Positions 50,982 through 61,640 of a DNA stretch of 64,000 nt are shown piece after piece. Origin of the DNA: Sinonovacula constricta (Eukaryota > Mollusca > Bivalvia > Cardiida > Solecurtidae); the NCBI GenBank assembly GCA_007844125.1, contig CM017567.1, positions 6,799,083-6,863,082 of the forward strand, read 5' to 3'. Position 1 is the first letter of the stretch. The number at the start of each line of letters is the position of its first letter. The translations under genes and the position numbers were made by a program. Under the pieces are notes generated by a model, which searched no databases, had not been told where the DNA came from, and worked only from the letters and a program-made list of their open reading frames with translations.

Positions 50982-51377
50982 TTACTTGAAACAAACTAAT
51001 ATACAACTTGTCAAAAGAAGGGGGGGGTAGATTTGTAGAACAGGATGCAATCCTCTGGCGCACTCTGAAAGATCGTAAGATTGCAAGTCCCTGGCGTGGA
51101 TGAAATAAGCCCGCAAACTTGGCTTTTGATTAATTTCTTGGTACCGGTCCATATCCCAGGTGTAATACACATTGGGGCTCAATGATATTTCAAGAAAGGG
51201 AGGGCCATCCTGTGGCTCATAGACACATTTTATAGTTTGGTACACTTCTTTACCACCGTGAGTTCTACCATACTTTCCTTTCCAGGTCTTTCACAACTTT
51301 TTATCTTTTGGTTATTGAATGATTGAGTCAGGGTATACTTAGCACCACCTTGTGCAATTTTCTTTATTAGGGCCCTG
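50982..51377 (-). pseudogene. Frameshifted coding relic, unrecognised
   Basis: On the minus strand a well-formed acceptor (TTGATTCAG, ending at about 51378) precedes a protein-like stretch (LIKKIAQGGAKYTLTQSFNN). A second frame then continues as GGKEVYQTIKCVYEPQDGPP and DMDRYQEINQKPSLRAYF, ending in DLSECARGL near 51055. The two parts are in different registers around 51285-51240, so either one indel or a missed intron separates them. It has higher GC and richer amino-acid composition than its surroundings. It lies inside the transposon ends, convergent with the transposase gene. I recognise no family; it could be a second element-encoded gene or a captured host exon. Confidence 0.45.
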
Positions 51378-52646
51378 AATCAAGGATGCCGAGGGCAGGC
51401 TATATAGATTTCACTTTGATGTTGTTTTTTTTGTTGATGTTTGTGGACACTATAACAGAAAAAAAGTAATAACAAAATTACCGAATTTGGAGCATCAATC
51501 TCAAATGTCTGAGAGTAAGACAAAACTAGGCAGACATACAAAGGAAATTGAAGACCGCAATGGTCCTGACTTAGTTCATGCATTCAAAAGAAAATGGGTG
51601 GGGGGGGGGGAGTGCTAAACCAGGGTTTTGGCAAGAAACCTCACTACTCCATTGTGACAGATCTGAAATTTTAGGCAGTGATTTAGTACAATTTGCACAC
51701 TAAAATTTCATAAAAATATATTAATTATTTGTCAAAAAAGTTTTGATTTTTTGCTTCCAGTCACTTTTCTGACTGAGTCAGTATTCTACTTTTATTCTGA
51801 CAAAACATTGAATTATTAACTATGGGTCCATATGGTTTGATTTGATACTGACAAAGGCCTTTAAATGGTCAATATAAACCTCATTGTATTCAGGGAGAAT
51901 GCAGATATGAAAACCAAATTCAAGTAAGGAAAAAAGGTAAAATTTTGTTATTTTCACTTCTTGTGACCTTGACCTTTGACCTTCTGATTTTTTTCGGGGA
52001 AAATAGACACTTGATCTGCTACATTATGTCATATGCCAGTAAGTATTGTAAGTTTAAACCATAATTTCAATAAGACACATGTATAATAGAAGCATATTCA
52101 GCAAAAATCTGTAAATTGTCTATTGCAGTCTATTTTTAGTAACACTAATATTGATACTTAAGGACTTAATACTACAAAACCACACGGTGAAAGTGTCTAA
52201 AAAAATTACAACCGAGAAAACAAAACAAGAGGTTAATTTTATGTGAAAATTGAGCTGCTGTTATAAATACTTCAAAAGAAATAATCAAAATTGCAATTTA
52301 AGGCAAAAACAGGTAATTCCCCAAGATCTATTTTTAGTAACAAAACAATTAGTCTTAAAATTGAATGATTGACTTTTTACATTTTGGTTTGCTGGGGTAA
52401 TGTTTATTAAAATATACTGTTCCTTTTTAGCAAAACAGATAAATTCATACTCAATGGATCTTTTTGATATTGTATCTCATTTTCACCCCTCAGGTAGGGG
52501 TTTTTAGACAAAAAGGGGGGATAATAAAATTGACCTTTATGCACTAATGATGAATATTTTGCGGATTTTTATTTCATAAAACAATTCCACATAAACCTCT
52601 TTGTTAAACAAGTGAAAAAAAAAATTCCATTTCCATTGTTATATTT
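51378..52646. other. Non-coding right part of the transposon
   Basis: AT-rich. A plus-strand stretch at about 51480-51600 reads QSQMSESKTKLGRHTKEIED, ending at a G run, and is protein-like but isolated. Direct TGACCT repeats occur at 51964-51982. No complete gene. Confidence 0.45.
51964..51982 (+). promoter_or_regulatory. Three TGACCT half-sites (DR0 + DR1)
   Basis: TGACCT at 51964, 51970 and 51977: the first two abut and the second and third are separated by one base. This matches nuclear-receptor direct-repeat sites (AGGTCA on the other strand; DR1 is bound by RXR, HNF4 and COUP-TF types). Similar strings are common in mollusc dispersed repeats, so function is doubtful. Confidence 0.3.
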
Positions 52647-52669
52647 TGGCCTATTATGGGCCGGATACC
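52647..52669 (-). repeat. Right terminal inverted repeat
   Basis: Read from the outside on the minus strand it begins GGTATCCG, then CCCATAAT and GGCCA, matching the left end at 18 of 23 positions. TTAA follows immediately outside. Confidence 0.65.
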
Positions 52670-52719
52670 TTAAGTTAACTAAAACAAAACCTTTAATATG
52701 GTATACGATAGTTTGTGCA

Positions 52720-53200
52720 AAAGATTAATTTTCAAGTAACCAAATAATTCATTGTTACCCGGAAAGGTCCTACAAAATGCTGTTCATCGATGCCTTAGTT
52801 CTGTTTAAACTGTGAAGCATTAATTCTAACTCGTCAATGCAAACAGGTATTTCCTGTCTAAGCCACGCTGTAGAGTTAGCTATTTTTTTAACTACGAAAA
52901 CCACGTGACAGCTAACTTTTGGGGTAACGTTATATTGGCTTGCGGGTAGTCCGCTTTGACGTCAATATCTATTTTTAGCAAAGTTCACTATCGTGATTAT
53001 TTATAGATATGGAAAGGGTGATTTTTTTGAGTGATGTTTGCGGCAAAATGTACTCTCTAACAATAAATGTAGCGTTAAAATCTTCTTTAATTAGACTAAA
53101 GAATATTTTTTGAAGAAATTTCGCCTGAATTATGTGAAACTGTGGAAAATAATTCCTTCATGCATTTGTTAAAGGCAAACTGTCGGATACCACGGCATAG
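52720..53200 (-). repeat. Dispersed repeat family, copy D
   Basis: Begins CAAGTAACCAAATAATTCATTGTTACCCGG, contains on the minus strand CACGTGGTTTTCGTAGTT-AAAAAATAGCTAACTCTACAGC and GGAAATACCTG (the core of copies A and C), then TATTTTTAGCA, TAGATATGGAAAG and TTAGACTAAAGAAT, and ends near ACTGTCGGATACCAC. It starts about 50 bp outside the transposon's right end. Confidence 0.6.
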
Positions 53201-53459
53201 GGATCAAATCAAAGATGATATCAAAATTATCGATATTGCCAAATAACAACTCTTTCTAAAGTGTGTATCTACTGAAATAATCACAACAACAAAAATCATA
53301 GATCCCATTCGACATGGTATTGTTTCATTTTATATCATAATGTCATTATAATTTATTATTATTATTACTCCGAAATAGATAGGGATCGTTTTGGATAATT
53401 GGTTAGCGTCGTTGTTCTTCGCCATCACGAATCCGAATCAACCATGAGATAATTATTTA

Positions 53460-54570
53460 CGGTGATATCAGACAGTTGGCCTGTATTAAATACAAGTAAT
53501 GATAGCACTTTTTCCATAATTATTGGTGGTTTTATGGTATTATGGGACTGGCATATTTTCGTCTTTGCTAAAAGCGATTACTTTAATTTTGAAGGTACTG
53601 TCTGCAATATTAGATAAATGAACAATATTTATGAACGGTGTCAATGTAGAATCTACAAGGATGTTCTAGTAGTAACGTACCTGTCATTTAAACTCGAGGG
53701 CCCTGGTTCGAATCCCGCGTACAGCCATTTCTATATATTTTATTTAGTCCAACATGGCAATGACAAAGTTTTTATTCTTTTTCATGTCTATCCCGACAAT
53801 AAAGCTTATTTCATACTTAAAGCCTCTGCAAAGACAGCGCCTTTTGTATAATTATCTGTTTTTATTTTCTGATAAAACATGTTTACCTTAAAAAGGTTTT
53901 ATTGTATGTTTTCCTTAAAATCTGGTTCTTGTTTCCTTATGTAACTTCAGGAACTGTCAGTAATGAAGACAAGCTGCCGGCAAGGACCTTGAAGACCACT
54001 AGTCGTTGTATTTTTATTTCATAGATTCATTATCTGTCTTTACATGTTATGTCGAGTTTCACTGTATGTTTTTCTTAAATGAATTGAAGAACGTTGTGTT
54101 TTTGTTTGTTTGTTTGTTTGTTTTATATGTATATATCTGTGTTGTGTTATTTTCTACAACAATGAAAAGAAATTCCTCAAAGGTGGTATCCAACCGCTGG
54201 CCAATATCAACATGTAACAATATCTGACCCCTGTCTGTGGTAGTGTGTATAATTTCATACTTTAGTCTAAGCAAAGATTATTTTAAACACCATCTAAATT
54301 TTAAAACAGGGCAACTCGTTAAAAACACTCAAAGTGTTCATTCTTTTCAAATTTATAAATAAGCTAAAATAGACATCGACGTCAGCGCGATTGACCACGA
54401 TGATATTATAACGTATTCTCAAATATAAATGGTCACGTGGCTCAAAGAGGAAATATATGGCTGAAATGACTAGTGTGGTGTTATGTTTTACATTTCTCGT
54501 AAGTGTAGGACATAAATAAACAACATTTCCCGAGATCTGTTCAGATAAGAATAATTATTTTGCTTTTTTA
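53460..54570 (+). repeat. Dispersed repeat family, copy E (interrupted)
   Basis: Begins GGTGATATCAGACAGTTGGCC, resumes at about 54240 with TACTTTAGTCTAAGCAAAGATT, and continues with ACACCATCTAAATTTTAAAAC, GGTCACGTGG, GGAAATATATGGC, GTGTGGTGTTATG and GGACATAAATAAACAACAT. About 700 bp in the middle (including the SINE fragment) is not shared and looks inserted. Confidence 0.5.
53620..53720 (+). mobile_element. tRNA-derived SINE fragment
   Basis: A perfect B box GGTTCGAATCC at 53705-53715 sits in GGGCCCTGGTTCGAATCCCG. The upstream AGTAGTAACGTACCTG is a degenerate A-box region. No acceptor-stem pairing, so not a tRNA gene. Confidence 0.5.
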
Positions 54571-56163
54571 GGGGTAAATGTTCCAAACGGTTGGATGCCT
54601 GGTTTGACTTTTAATAACACGACAGTTGGTCAAGTTTGATTTTTTTAATCTAAAAGTGTTGAATAATAATAATTACTTTAATAAACCACTACCTTTTAAC
54701 ATAATAAGACTCCAGGTCCTTTCAAAGATTGCGATGTGTTTTGGTTCCTTAGAATGGTGCTGATTTTCCCGTATTTTTGCCATTCACCCCAACAATCGAA
54801 TGTATATTCAAACTGATATGCGGTTATATGCGTTGTTGGTCTGCACCACTCATCAAAAATACACTGTTCGATAGTGACGCAGTAATTAAAAAGCCAAAAA
54901 CACATGGATCGTGTGTCATGAACGCAAAACTGTTACTTTTATGACTTTATGGCACAAATTGTCACCTCTAAAGCGGCCTAGACACCGTTTAGCATAATAA
55001 TATGATTTGTATAAAATATGATCAAATATGACCATTCGCCTTGTATTGTGATACTCAGAACTTGACTTTTTATTATTGGATAAAAATATGATTATATAAA
55101 AAGCGAAGCAGAAGAACCAATCAAATAAGGTCTAGGACAAGACTATTGCTGCAAGTGGAATTATGGAAGACTCTTTTTAATTCCAAACCTGCCAGCAATT
55201 AATTGGTCAGATGTAGGCATATAGAGAAGATAGCTGAGTGTTGTTTGATTTGCAATATTTAATGCAATGTCTCCACCAAGGCTAATTGTTATCTTAACAT
55301 GTCGTTGTAAAAAATGGTTCAGATTTTCTGTTGTTTTAAAACAAGTGTAGCACGCTTTGGGTTAATACTCACTATGAAAACTGATTTTCTTAAAAAACGT
55401 TGGTGGCCTATCAGCATATGAACATTAAACACCAGTAAAACGAATGAAATGTATTTCTACGATATGGTCTTGAAAATAACGAATCGAGCTGCAATTTAAA
55501 GTGCAGAAACCAAAAATATATTTCCGATAAATCCTAAATAAGCGCTCTGCCAGGGACTTGGTAATGAATGTCGTGCATATAAGTTTGATTTTACCAGATA
55601 GAGAGAGAGAGAGAGAGAGAGAGGGGGGGTGGGGAGGCGTGTAAGAATGTCTAAGTTTAAAAAGCTGGCAGCTATACGCCTGGTTGAACCGAATGTTCAA
55701 TTAGAGATCGTTGTTTCATAAACCACATTCGTACTGCAGCTCACGCACGTTTCAAATAAAATGTGGATACGAACAATACATCACACGCCCAACTCCCGTT
55801 AACAATCACGTCATGCTATGGCACAGTTACCATTCCATACACAACAACCACGTGAGTATTGTGAAGATCATGTGACTAATATGAAATTGAATATCTCCTT
55901 CATCAGAACGTTTGGGAAAAGTGTTCTTTTGTACTAAACAAAAAGGTGTTAGTTTTCATTTACTGGTTGTTAAGATGCAACATGTTTCTAAGAGCATGTA
56001 CTCATTCATTTTAGTTTGTGTGAATACAGCTGTCAAATCCTTTAGCTTTTTCTTTACAATACACAAATTTTCTAAGAAAATGAAACGAGTTCTCTTAAAG
56101 CTGTGTCATCCCTCCCCAAAATTACATTTAGAAATAAACACTTATTTACATTTTTATAATCCA

Positions 56164-56165
56164 TC

Positions 56166-56201
<36 letters not shown>

Positions 56202-56220
56202 TGTAATAATAATAATAAAT
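56164..56220. repeat. (AAT)n microsatellite
   Basis: About 12 AAT units, a TTG interruption and 5 more units; poly-Ile frame is an artefact. Confidence 0.95.
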
Positions 56221-56622
56221 ATTTACCATATGCTGACTTTAAACTTCATATTTTACTTACTAAGGAAATACACAATGCATGGGATACACCTGACAAACAA
56301 TTATAACAAATGAAAATTATGTCAATAACGATAAAAGCAAATGTCAAGATTTAGCTAATATCGAACATGCAATGGCTGCTGCATCTTGCATGTATGACTG
56401 ACTACTCAGTGACTGCAGCGTGGGTTTAAGCTTCGAGCGCCAACTTTTAAATGCTTTTTAATGTATTTTAATGGTCTTATTCTTAGTCTGCTTCTATCGA
56501 TGATATTGATGATATTACACAATTGGTTTCTTGTCGCTGTGCACGAATGATTCACTTGACTGTAGGCAGTCAGATTAGGGCAGATCAAAGAATCATATCA
56601 ATACATTGTCTATATATGGAGA

Positions 56623-56781
56623 TTATACGTCATTTAATCTGAATATGAAAACGTCAATGACCGAGCGGTCTTTGGTTGCTTTGGGGTGATCTGGAGGCGA
56701 GTTCTTCATATATTCTTCTCTCTTAACCATGACAGTACTTTGCACCAGAGTGAGAATTAAGAACATTAGTGTCAAAGCCAT
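56623..56781 (-). CDS. Candidate 52-residue secreted or anchored peptide (weak)
   Basis: A minus-strand ATG at 56781 opens MALTLMFLILTLVQSTVMVK, a textbook hydrophobic signal segment, followed by a charged stretch (KREEYMKNSPPDHPKATKDR) with dibasic KR, and a stop at 56623. The neighbouring register is also open for 36 codons, and no splice partner was found. Unrecognised; could be a small secreted peptide, the first exon of a larger gene, or chance. Confidence 0.2.
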   Translation of the reverse strand: MALTLMFLILTLVQSTVMVKREEYMKNSPPDHPKATKDRSVIDVFIFRLNDV

Positions 56782-57239
56782 CAAATAGTAATTGTTTTTC
56801 CGCGCCACTGTTGTAACACGTCTTTAAAGCCATAAAATTTAAATGTACATTTCGGCTTGCATAATGTTTACAAACAACTTTTAACCTCAGCAATGTTATG
56901 AGTTAAGGAATTGGTTTGGACCAATGGAGAGTTATCCGCTATATTATAAGCCAATCTTGTGTGTGATTAGAACGGTACAGCGCCAATTAAATTCTTTTAC
57001 AGGACTAAGTATGGTTTAAAATTAATGTGAGTCTATACTAAAACATGACCATCTCTAGCAAATACATGTACGTTACCTCACAAACACTCCCTCAGCCAAA
57101 AGGCCAATATTTATTATTATTTACTAACATCATTCACCTTATTTCGATACGGAAGAATTAATGATACGCCTTATTACTTACATATAGCAAATATCTGAAG
57201 ATGAATCAAATCATTATTGGCAAAAGTTGTGTTTCAAAA

Positions 57240-58520
57240 CTTTTTTGCAAATCTTAACTTTTAAAGCTTCAGGACCAGAAATGATAAAGACTACCCTTCT
57301 TAAAGAACTTATGGATTAAGTCATTAACCATGTTACAATTCAATATTTAAACAAATCTGCTCCGGTGAACTCCCATGTGACTGGACTTAGACATTTGTTA
57401 TATTCAAAATAGCGCTAGTGTGTTTTCTTTGTAAGACCTCCGACCACATGGATGTTTCTCGTTTATCTAAAAATCATTCCGTAAAAGAGAAAATCTGACT
57501 GAACTATTCAGATACTTAATTAAACTTATTGAACATCTCACTAAACCTCTCACCAGATTTAACACAGTTAAAACTATTAGAATTTTCAAAAGCATTTGAA
57601 ATTGTTAATCAATCTGAAACTTTATTTTGCCTTCAAAAATATGGCGTTTACCACAGGTTCTAACATTATAATTGTTAAATCTTTCCTCCTAAACAAATCA
57701 CAAACAGTAAATTCTGAATAAAAATTGTCATTAGAGGACCCTGCAACATCTGGGATACCTCAAGGTTTAATCCTTGGACCACTCATGTTTGTGTCCCATT
57801 TACATAAATGGACTACTATCTGCAGACCTGAAATATCAGGTCCGTCCTTTCGCTGAGGACACTGCTATACACTGGCAGACTCTTGTTCTTTTCAGTCAAA
57901 TCTTTCTAATCTTGATAATTGAGAGAAGAGGATAGAAATGTCATAGAGCAATGTCATAGAACGGGTTTCCTCGGCTAAATATGTGACTATAGTCTTAACA
58001 TCAGACATCTCTCCCGATAAATACAGCACTGGAATTACAACTAATGCTAACAATATATTCGACTTCCTAGATAGTTAAAAATAGATATTACCTTTTCAAA
58101 CTTCAACGCTGAAAAAATACAACAAAGAGGCCCTTGTTCGCCCACACCCGTAAATGCCTCTACTGTTGTGTCTGCATTTACGAAAAAATATTGATAAAAT
58201 TGATAAAGTATAAATATATAAAAAAGCAGTACGTTGAGCTAAATCAGATTTCTCTTAATGAGTAATGCAATTTTATGGGCAACCGACTTAAGTGGCTAAG
58301 AACATCGCGGATTGAACAACATGCTTACGTTGTTTCATAAAATTTACCACACCCTTGTAGAATACAGTAACCCTCTCAGATCAAAGCCAGAAAAGATCCG
58401 GGATACAACAGAATCCCTATGCCTAACAGAAGGTTCATTACCAAAACCACGTGTTTTAAAAAAAGTTTTCTTATTTTCACACAGGCATTGACCTTCTGGA
58501 ATAACCGCCCTTATCATATT
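57240..58520 (+). pseudogene. Dead LINE: reverse transcriptase and C-terminal region
   Basis: Fragments in all three plus frames follow the order of a jockey/CR1-type LINE ORF2: LNFKASGPEMIK near 57255, FSKAFEIVN near 57583, GIPQGLILGPLMFV at 57752, FAEDTA at 57849 (the catalytic FADD box with its first Asp changed to Glu), a SAKY-TIVLTSDIS segment near 57975, TNANNIF near 58040, and KPEKIRDTTESLCL near 58385. Many stops and frameshifts show it is long inactive. Endonuclease and 5' parts are not recognisable. The 3' end is near 58520. Confidence 0.8.
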
Positions 58521-60960
58521 GATTTTTTATTTCATTGATGACCTTGTTTGACAAAGCAGCATCTCAGATACATTTTTATAAAACCCAGCCCCCGGATTCG
58601 ACTTTCTACTCTTAACGCCCTCTGTCTATCATTTCCTTTCTTAAAGTGTGCTAAGCTCTTCAATAAGACAAGTTTTATAATACGTATCTGGAATATGGCT
58701 AGTGCCTGGTAATGGAGGCTTTGCAGAAACACGTTCAAATCCTGTAGAGACAATTCCCAGAATCACCAACAAACAATCTTTATAATCGGCAATACAGCAA
58801 ACACATTTTTATTCATGACATGTAGAGAAAAATTCAACTGCTGACTGTTGTTTAGAGGTTAGAGATAGGATTCCTCGAGGAATTCTAAAGGGGAGATAAC
58901 ATACCAAGGGAACGATCTCAATTAATGATGAAGAGATTTGCGCATGGTTTGTGAATATATGAATAAATTTAAAAAAAGGGGGTGCATGGTGAATGATAAC
59001 GACGATGGAATCCTTTTACATTTAAGATTGTCTGAAAAGGGGTATATGCAACTTGTGGCTATATATCACTTTATCGTTTTGCGATTCATGTTTTGTCTGA
59101 AATTTACTTTCGCGACACTTTGTGTTTATTAAACATTAACTGTAATATATAATTAATACTTAGTTTATATGGTAGATTGTTTAAAGACAAATGTACCCGT
59201 CTTAAAAAACTAAAGACGGCTGTTTTAAAAAGTGTATAATCAGTCAAATTACAATCACATTTACAATTAATCAAATAATATGGCAACGCTTTATCAAAGA
59301 AAAAAGCTAAATAATACATAGATATAATAGTGACTATTATAAAATTATACTTTATAACAGCAATAAATACATATGTTTTAAATACACCATAGCAACAATC
59401 AGTATAGCGACCAGCAGCTACTATTGGTGGAGGTGCTCCGCGGGTAAGCTGCAGCATATTCCCATCCAATTAGAAAGTCTTTTTTCGTGAACTTAAAAGT
59501 CATATATATATTAATACAACCAAAACGATTGGTTGGTCGCTAGATCAGACAAAGCAATCGCTTACAAAATGTAGATAATTTTAAAATGATTGTGCTCCAA
59601 AGTTAATATGACTATACCTTTTATCCCTAGTCATAAATTAATCTATTTGTAACAACGTGTTTTTTGTGGTTTTTTTTGCGAACATTACCAGTGAGGTGAA
59701 GTTTTAATTAAATCGGGTTTAAAATGTCGGGCACTATTGAAAAGAATAAGCTTTCGCGATATGTATAGTGAAAATACTATGCACAGAGTCTACGTCAAAG
59801 TTAAATAGACATCGGCAATTGCCGAATAAAACATTACAACAGATACGGTGGTTACAAGAGCCATTTATTTGGCAAGAAAATGTTTAAGATCTGCTGATAT
59901 TGAAAGCAGAGACCCTATAAAGCAGCCTAGCGTAAAAATATCAAATATATTGAATTTTATGTGAGACAAACATTTAGACACACAATCTAAAACAAATATA
60001 AGTGACATGCTTAAGAGATAGTACATTTGAAGAAGCAGTACATGGAAAATAGACTGGTAAGAAACACCCTTGTTAGCGACAAACATTTGGAAATGCGAAT
60101 GAAAATTAATTAAAGAAACAGTTTTGTTTTGATTTTGGAAACATACATTTCGACATAACATATAGATTCTAGTAACAGGATATATTGGACAACATGATTG
60201 GATTCTTGTTCGAACCCGTTCTATGACACAGATATGGACAGACACATATGGAAATTGCGTCTCCTGGCAGTTTTTAGAGACATATATTTGACAGCATACA
60301 TTTCAAAAAGAGTATATATCATATTTGTTGTGAGACAAACTTACTTGGAAAATAGATTATGGAAGCTGATTTTCTGGGTAAAACACATTTTGACAAGATA
60401 CAGATGAGGAAACTGATTCTGTAGGAGACATAGTTATAGAGACATATAGGCATACGTGCGATAAAATTATAATCTTGTGCTACGTTCGATTATAATAATT
60501 TTAGGGACACGTATTTAAAGTAATATGTGTACAAGAATGGGCACAAAAGACGAGAGACATTTATGCTAGTAGATCATTTTCTATGATTTATTCTAGGACT
60601 GAGAGGGATGAAATTGACAGTATTTTATTGACTAAAATAAAACAAAAAAGAAGAAATGTCCATAACATTATATCACCGTGTTCTTCTTTATGTTTTTGTT
60701 TGTTGTTGTTTTTTCGTTTCTTGTGGATTTGGTGTACACTTTTTACCACAAATGATCTATTACCATAGTGAATGTGTTTAAAATTATATCGCATGTATCT
60801 CACAAAACCGTTTAATCATAGAACAGCACCAAAACGTGTCAAGAATGATATCATAAGAACTAAAGAAGTATAAACATGTCAAAAGTCTGCAATAAACTGA
60901 GCCACACCCCAAAACAAACTTAAAAGACCGTCAAGATGATAGGGACTGCTTTTTCTTAAA
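58521..60960. other. Gene-poor stretch
   Basis: No supported gene. A 14-bp palindrome, ATTCCTCGAGGAAT, occurs near 58869. Open frames of 60-126 codons on the minus strand lack recognisable features. Confidence 0.45.
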
Positions 60961-61001
60961 TGCAAAGTCAGTCACTTATTTTATTCTGGGTGGCATCGGC
61001 T

Positions 61002-61202
61002 CTAGACGATTGACGAGAGAACAATGGAAACTAGCATCAGAGAGGCCGGAAGCAGAAAAAATACAACGACTTTGGCGACCTTAATCTCTGTCGCACTTAC
61101 AGAGGACAGACGCCTGACGGGTTGTTCCCATGGTGAAAAGAATTGACAAAAACAGACACAGCTTGGGAAGCTTTCACGTTTTTTTAAATAATAATGCTCC
61201 AC
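61002..61202 (-). pseudogene. Possible GPCR-like TM6 fragment (very weak)
   Basis: The minus-strand frame contains RRLSSVSATEIKVAKVVVFF followed by a hydrophobic stretch (LLPASLMLVSIVLSSIV) and a stop. A basic Ser-rich loop leading into a helix with E-x-K-V-x-K-V resembles the loop-3/TM6 boundary of rhodopsin-family receptors, but the CWxP motif is absent. Could be a pseudogene exon or chance. Confidence 0.15.
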
Positions 61203-61228
61203 ATGTAGCGACTTGTTACTGATTAAAA

Positions 61229-61640
61229 TTGTTTTGTGAAAGAAGATGTATTTGCATTACAAAGTGTAGCATGAGGGTTCTCTGGTTTGCTAATCATGCT
61301 CTGCGCTCTAGCTTTCACTCGATTGCTATATTTAAATCACGAACAAATCCCTATCGAACACAAGTGGGATCTGTTGCTTATGGATTTTGGATTATTTCCC
61401 ACTTGCCTTATTTATCGAACTTGGCACCATTTGATTTTGCCATATTCGCGGAGAACCAAGAATCAGTTTAGGGCCATTCATAAGTAATTTCCTGACTTGA
61501 CAGCTCTCGGCGGCTTCCAGCATCGTCGTCAGTCTACATGGCTCAGCCTTTTGTTAATTTTTATGTGAACATTTCAAAATTGTAAAAAAAAAATTAAATC
61601 ACAAACATACATGGAACACGAGTGTTTCAGGGCGACATAT
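61229..61640 (+). pseudogene. Mariner-like transposase relic
   Basis: The frame contains HLPYLSNLAPFDFAIFAENQ, matching the mariner motif HPPYSPDLAPxDF that carries the last catalytic Asp, followed in another register by RAIHK/GHS and ISDLTALGGFQHRR. Upstream, RVLWFANHALRSSF corresponds to the LLHDNARPH region of mariner transposases, where the catalytic Asp is replaced. Only the last third or so is left, with stops and frameshifts. No terminal repeats were found. Confidence 0.7.

Larger units (their letters stand above)
42384..52673 (+). mobile_element. Candidate autonomous TTAA-flanked DNA transposon
   Basis: TTAA at 42384-42387 is followed inward by GGTATCCG; the far end carries CGGATACC followed by TTAA at 52670-52673. 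The 23-bp inverted repeats (42388-42410 and 52647-52669) match at 18 positions: the first 8, an internal CCATAAT, and a terminal CCA. Between them lies a complete transposase-exonuclease gene on the plus strand, with the right kilobases non-coding apart from a minus-strand relic. TTAA duplication is characteristic of the Kolobok and piggyBac superfamilies. The inferred element is 10,282 bp without the TTAA. The ends may be old or functionally asymmetric. The link between ends and gene is inferred from position. Confidence 0.65.
54571..57230. other. Gene-poor stretch with small simple repeats
   Basis: Contains a (GA)n-G run at about 55600-55630 and an (AAT)n run at about 56164-56220. Open frames are short or derive from the repeats, apart from the weak minus-strand candidate at 56623-56781. 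Confidence 0.5.

Noticed and set aside
58862..58887. ATTCCTCGAGGAAT palindrome as a regulatory site
   Set aside because: A single short palindrome with no surrounding promoter features; chance is sufficient.
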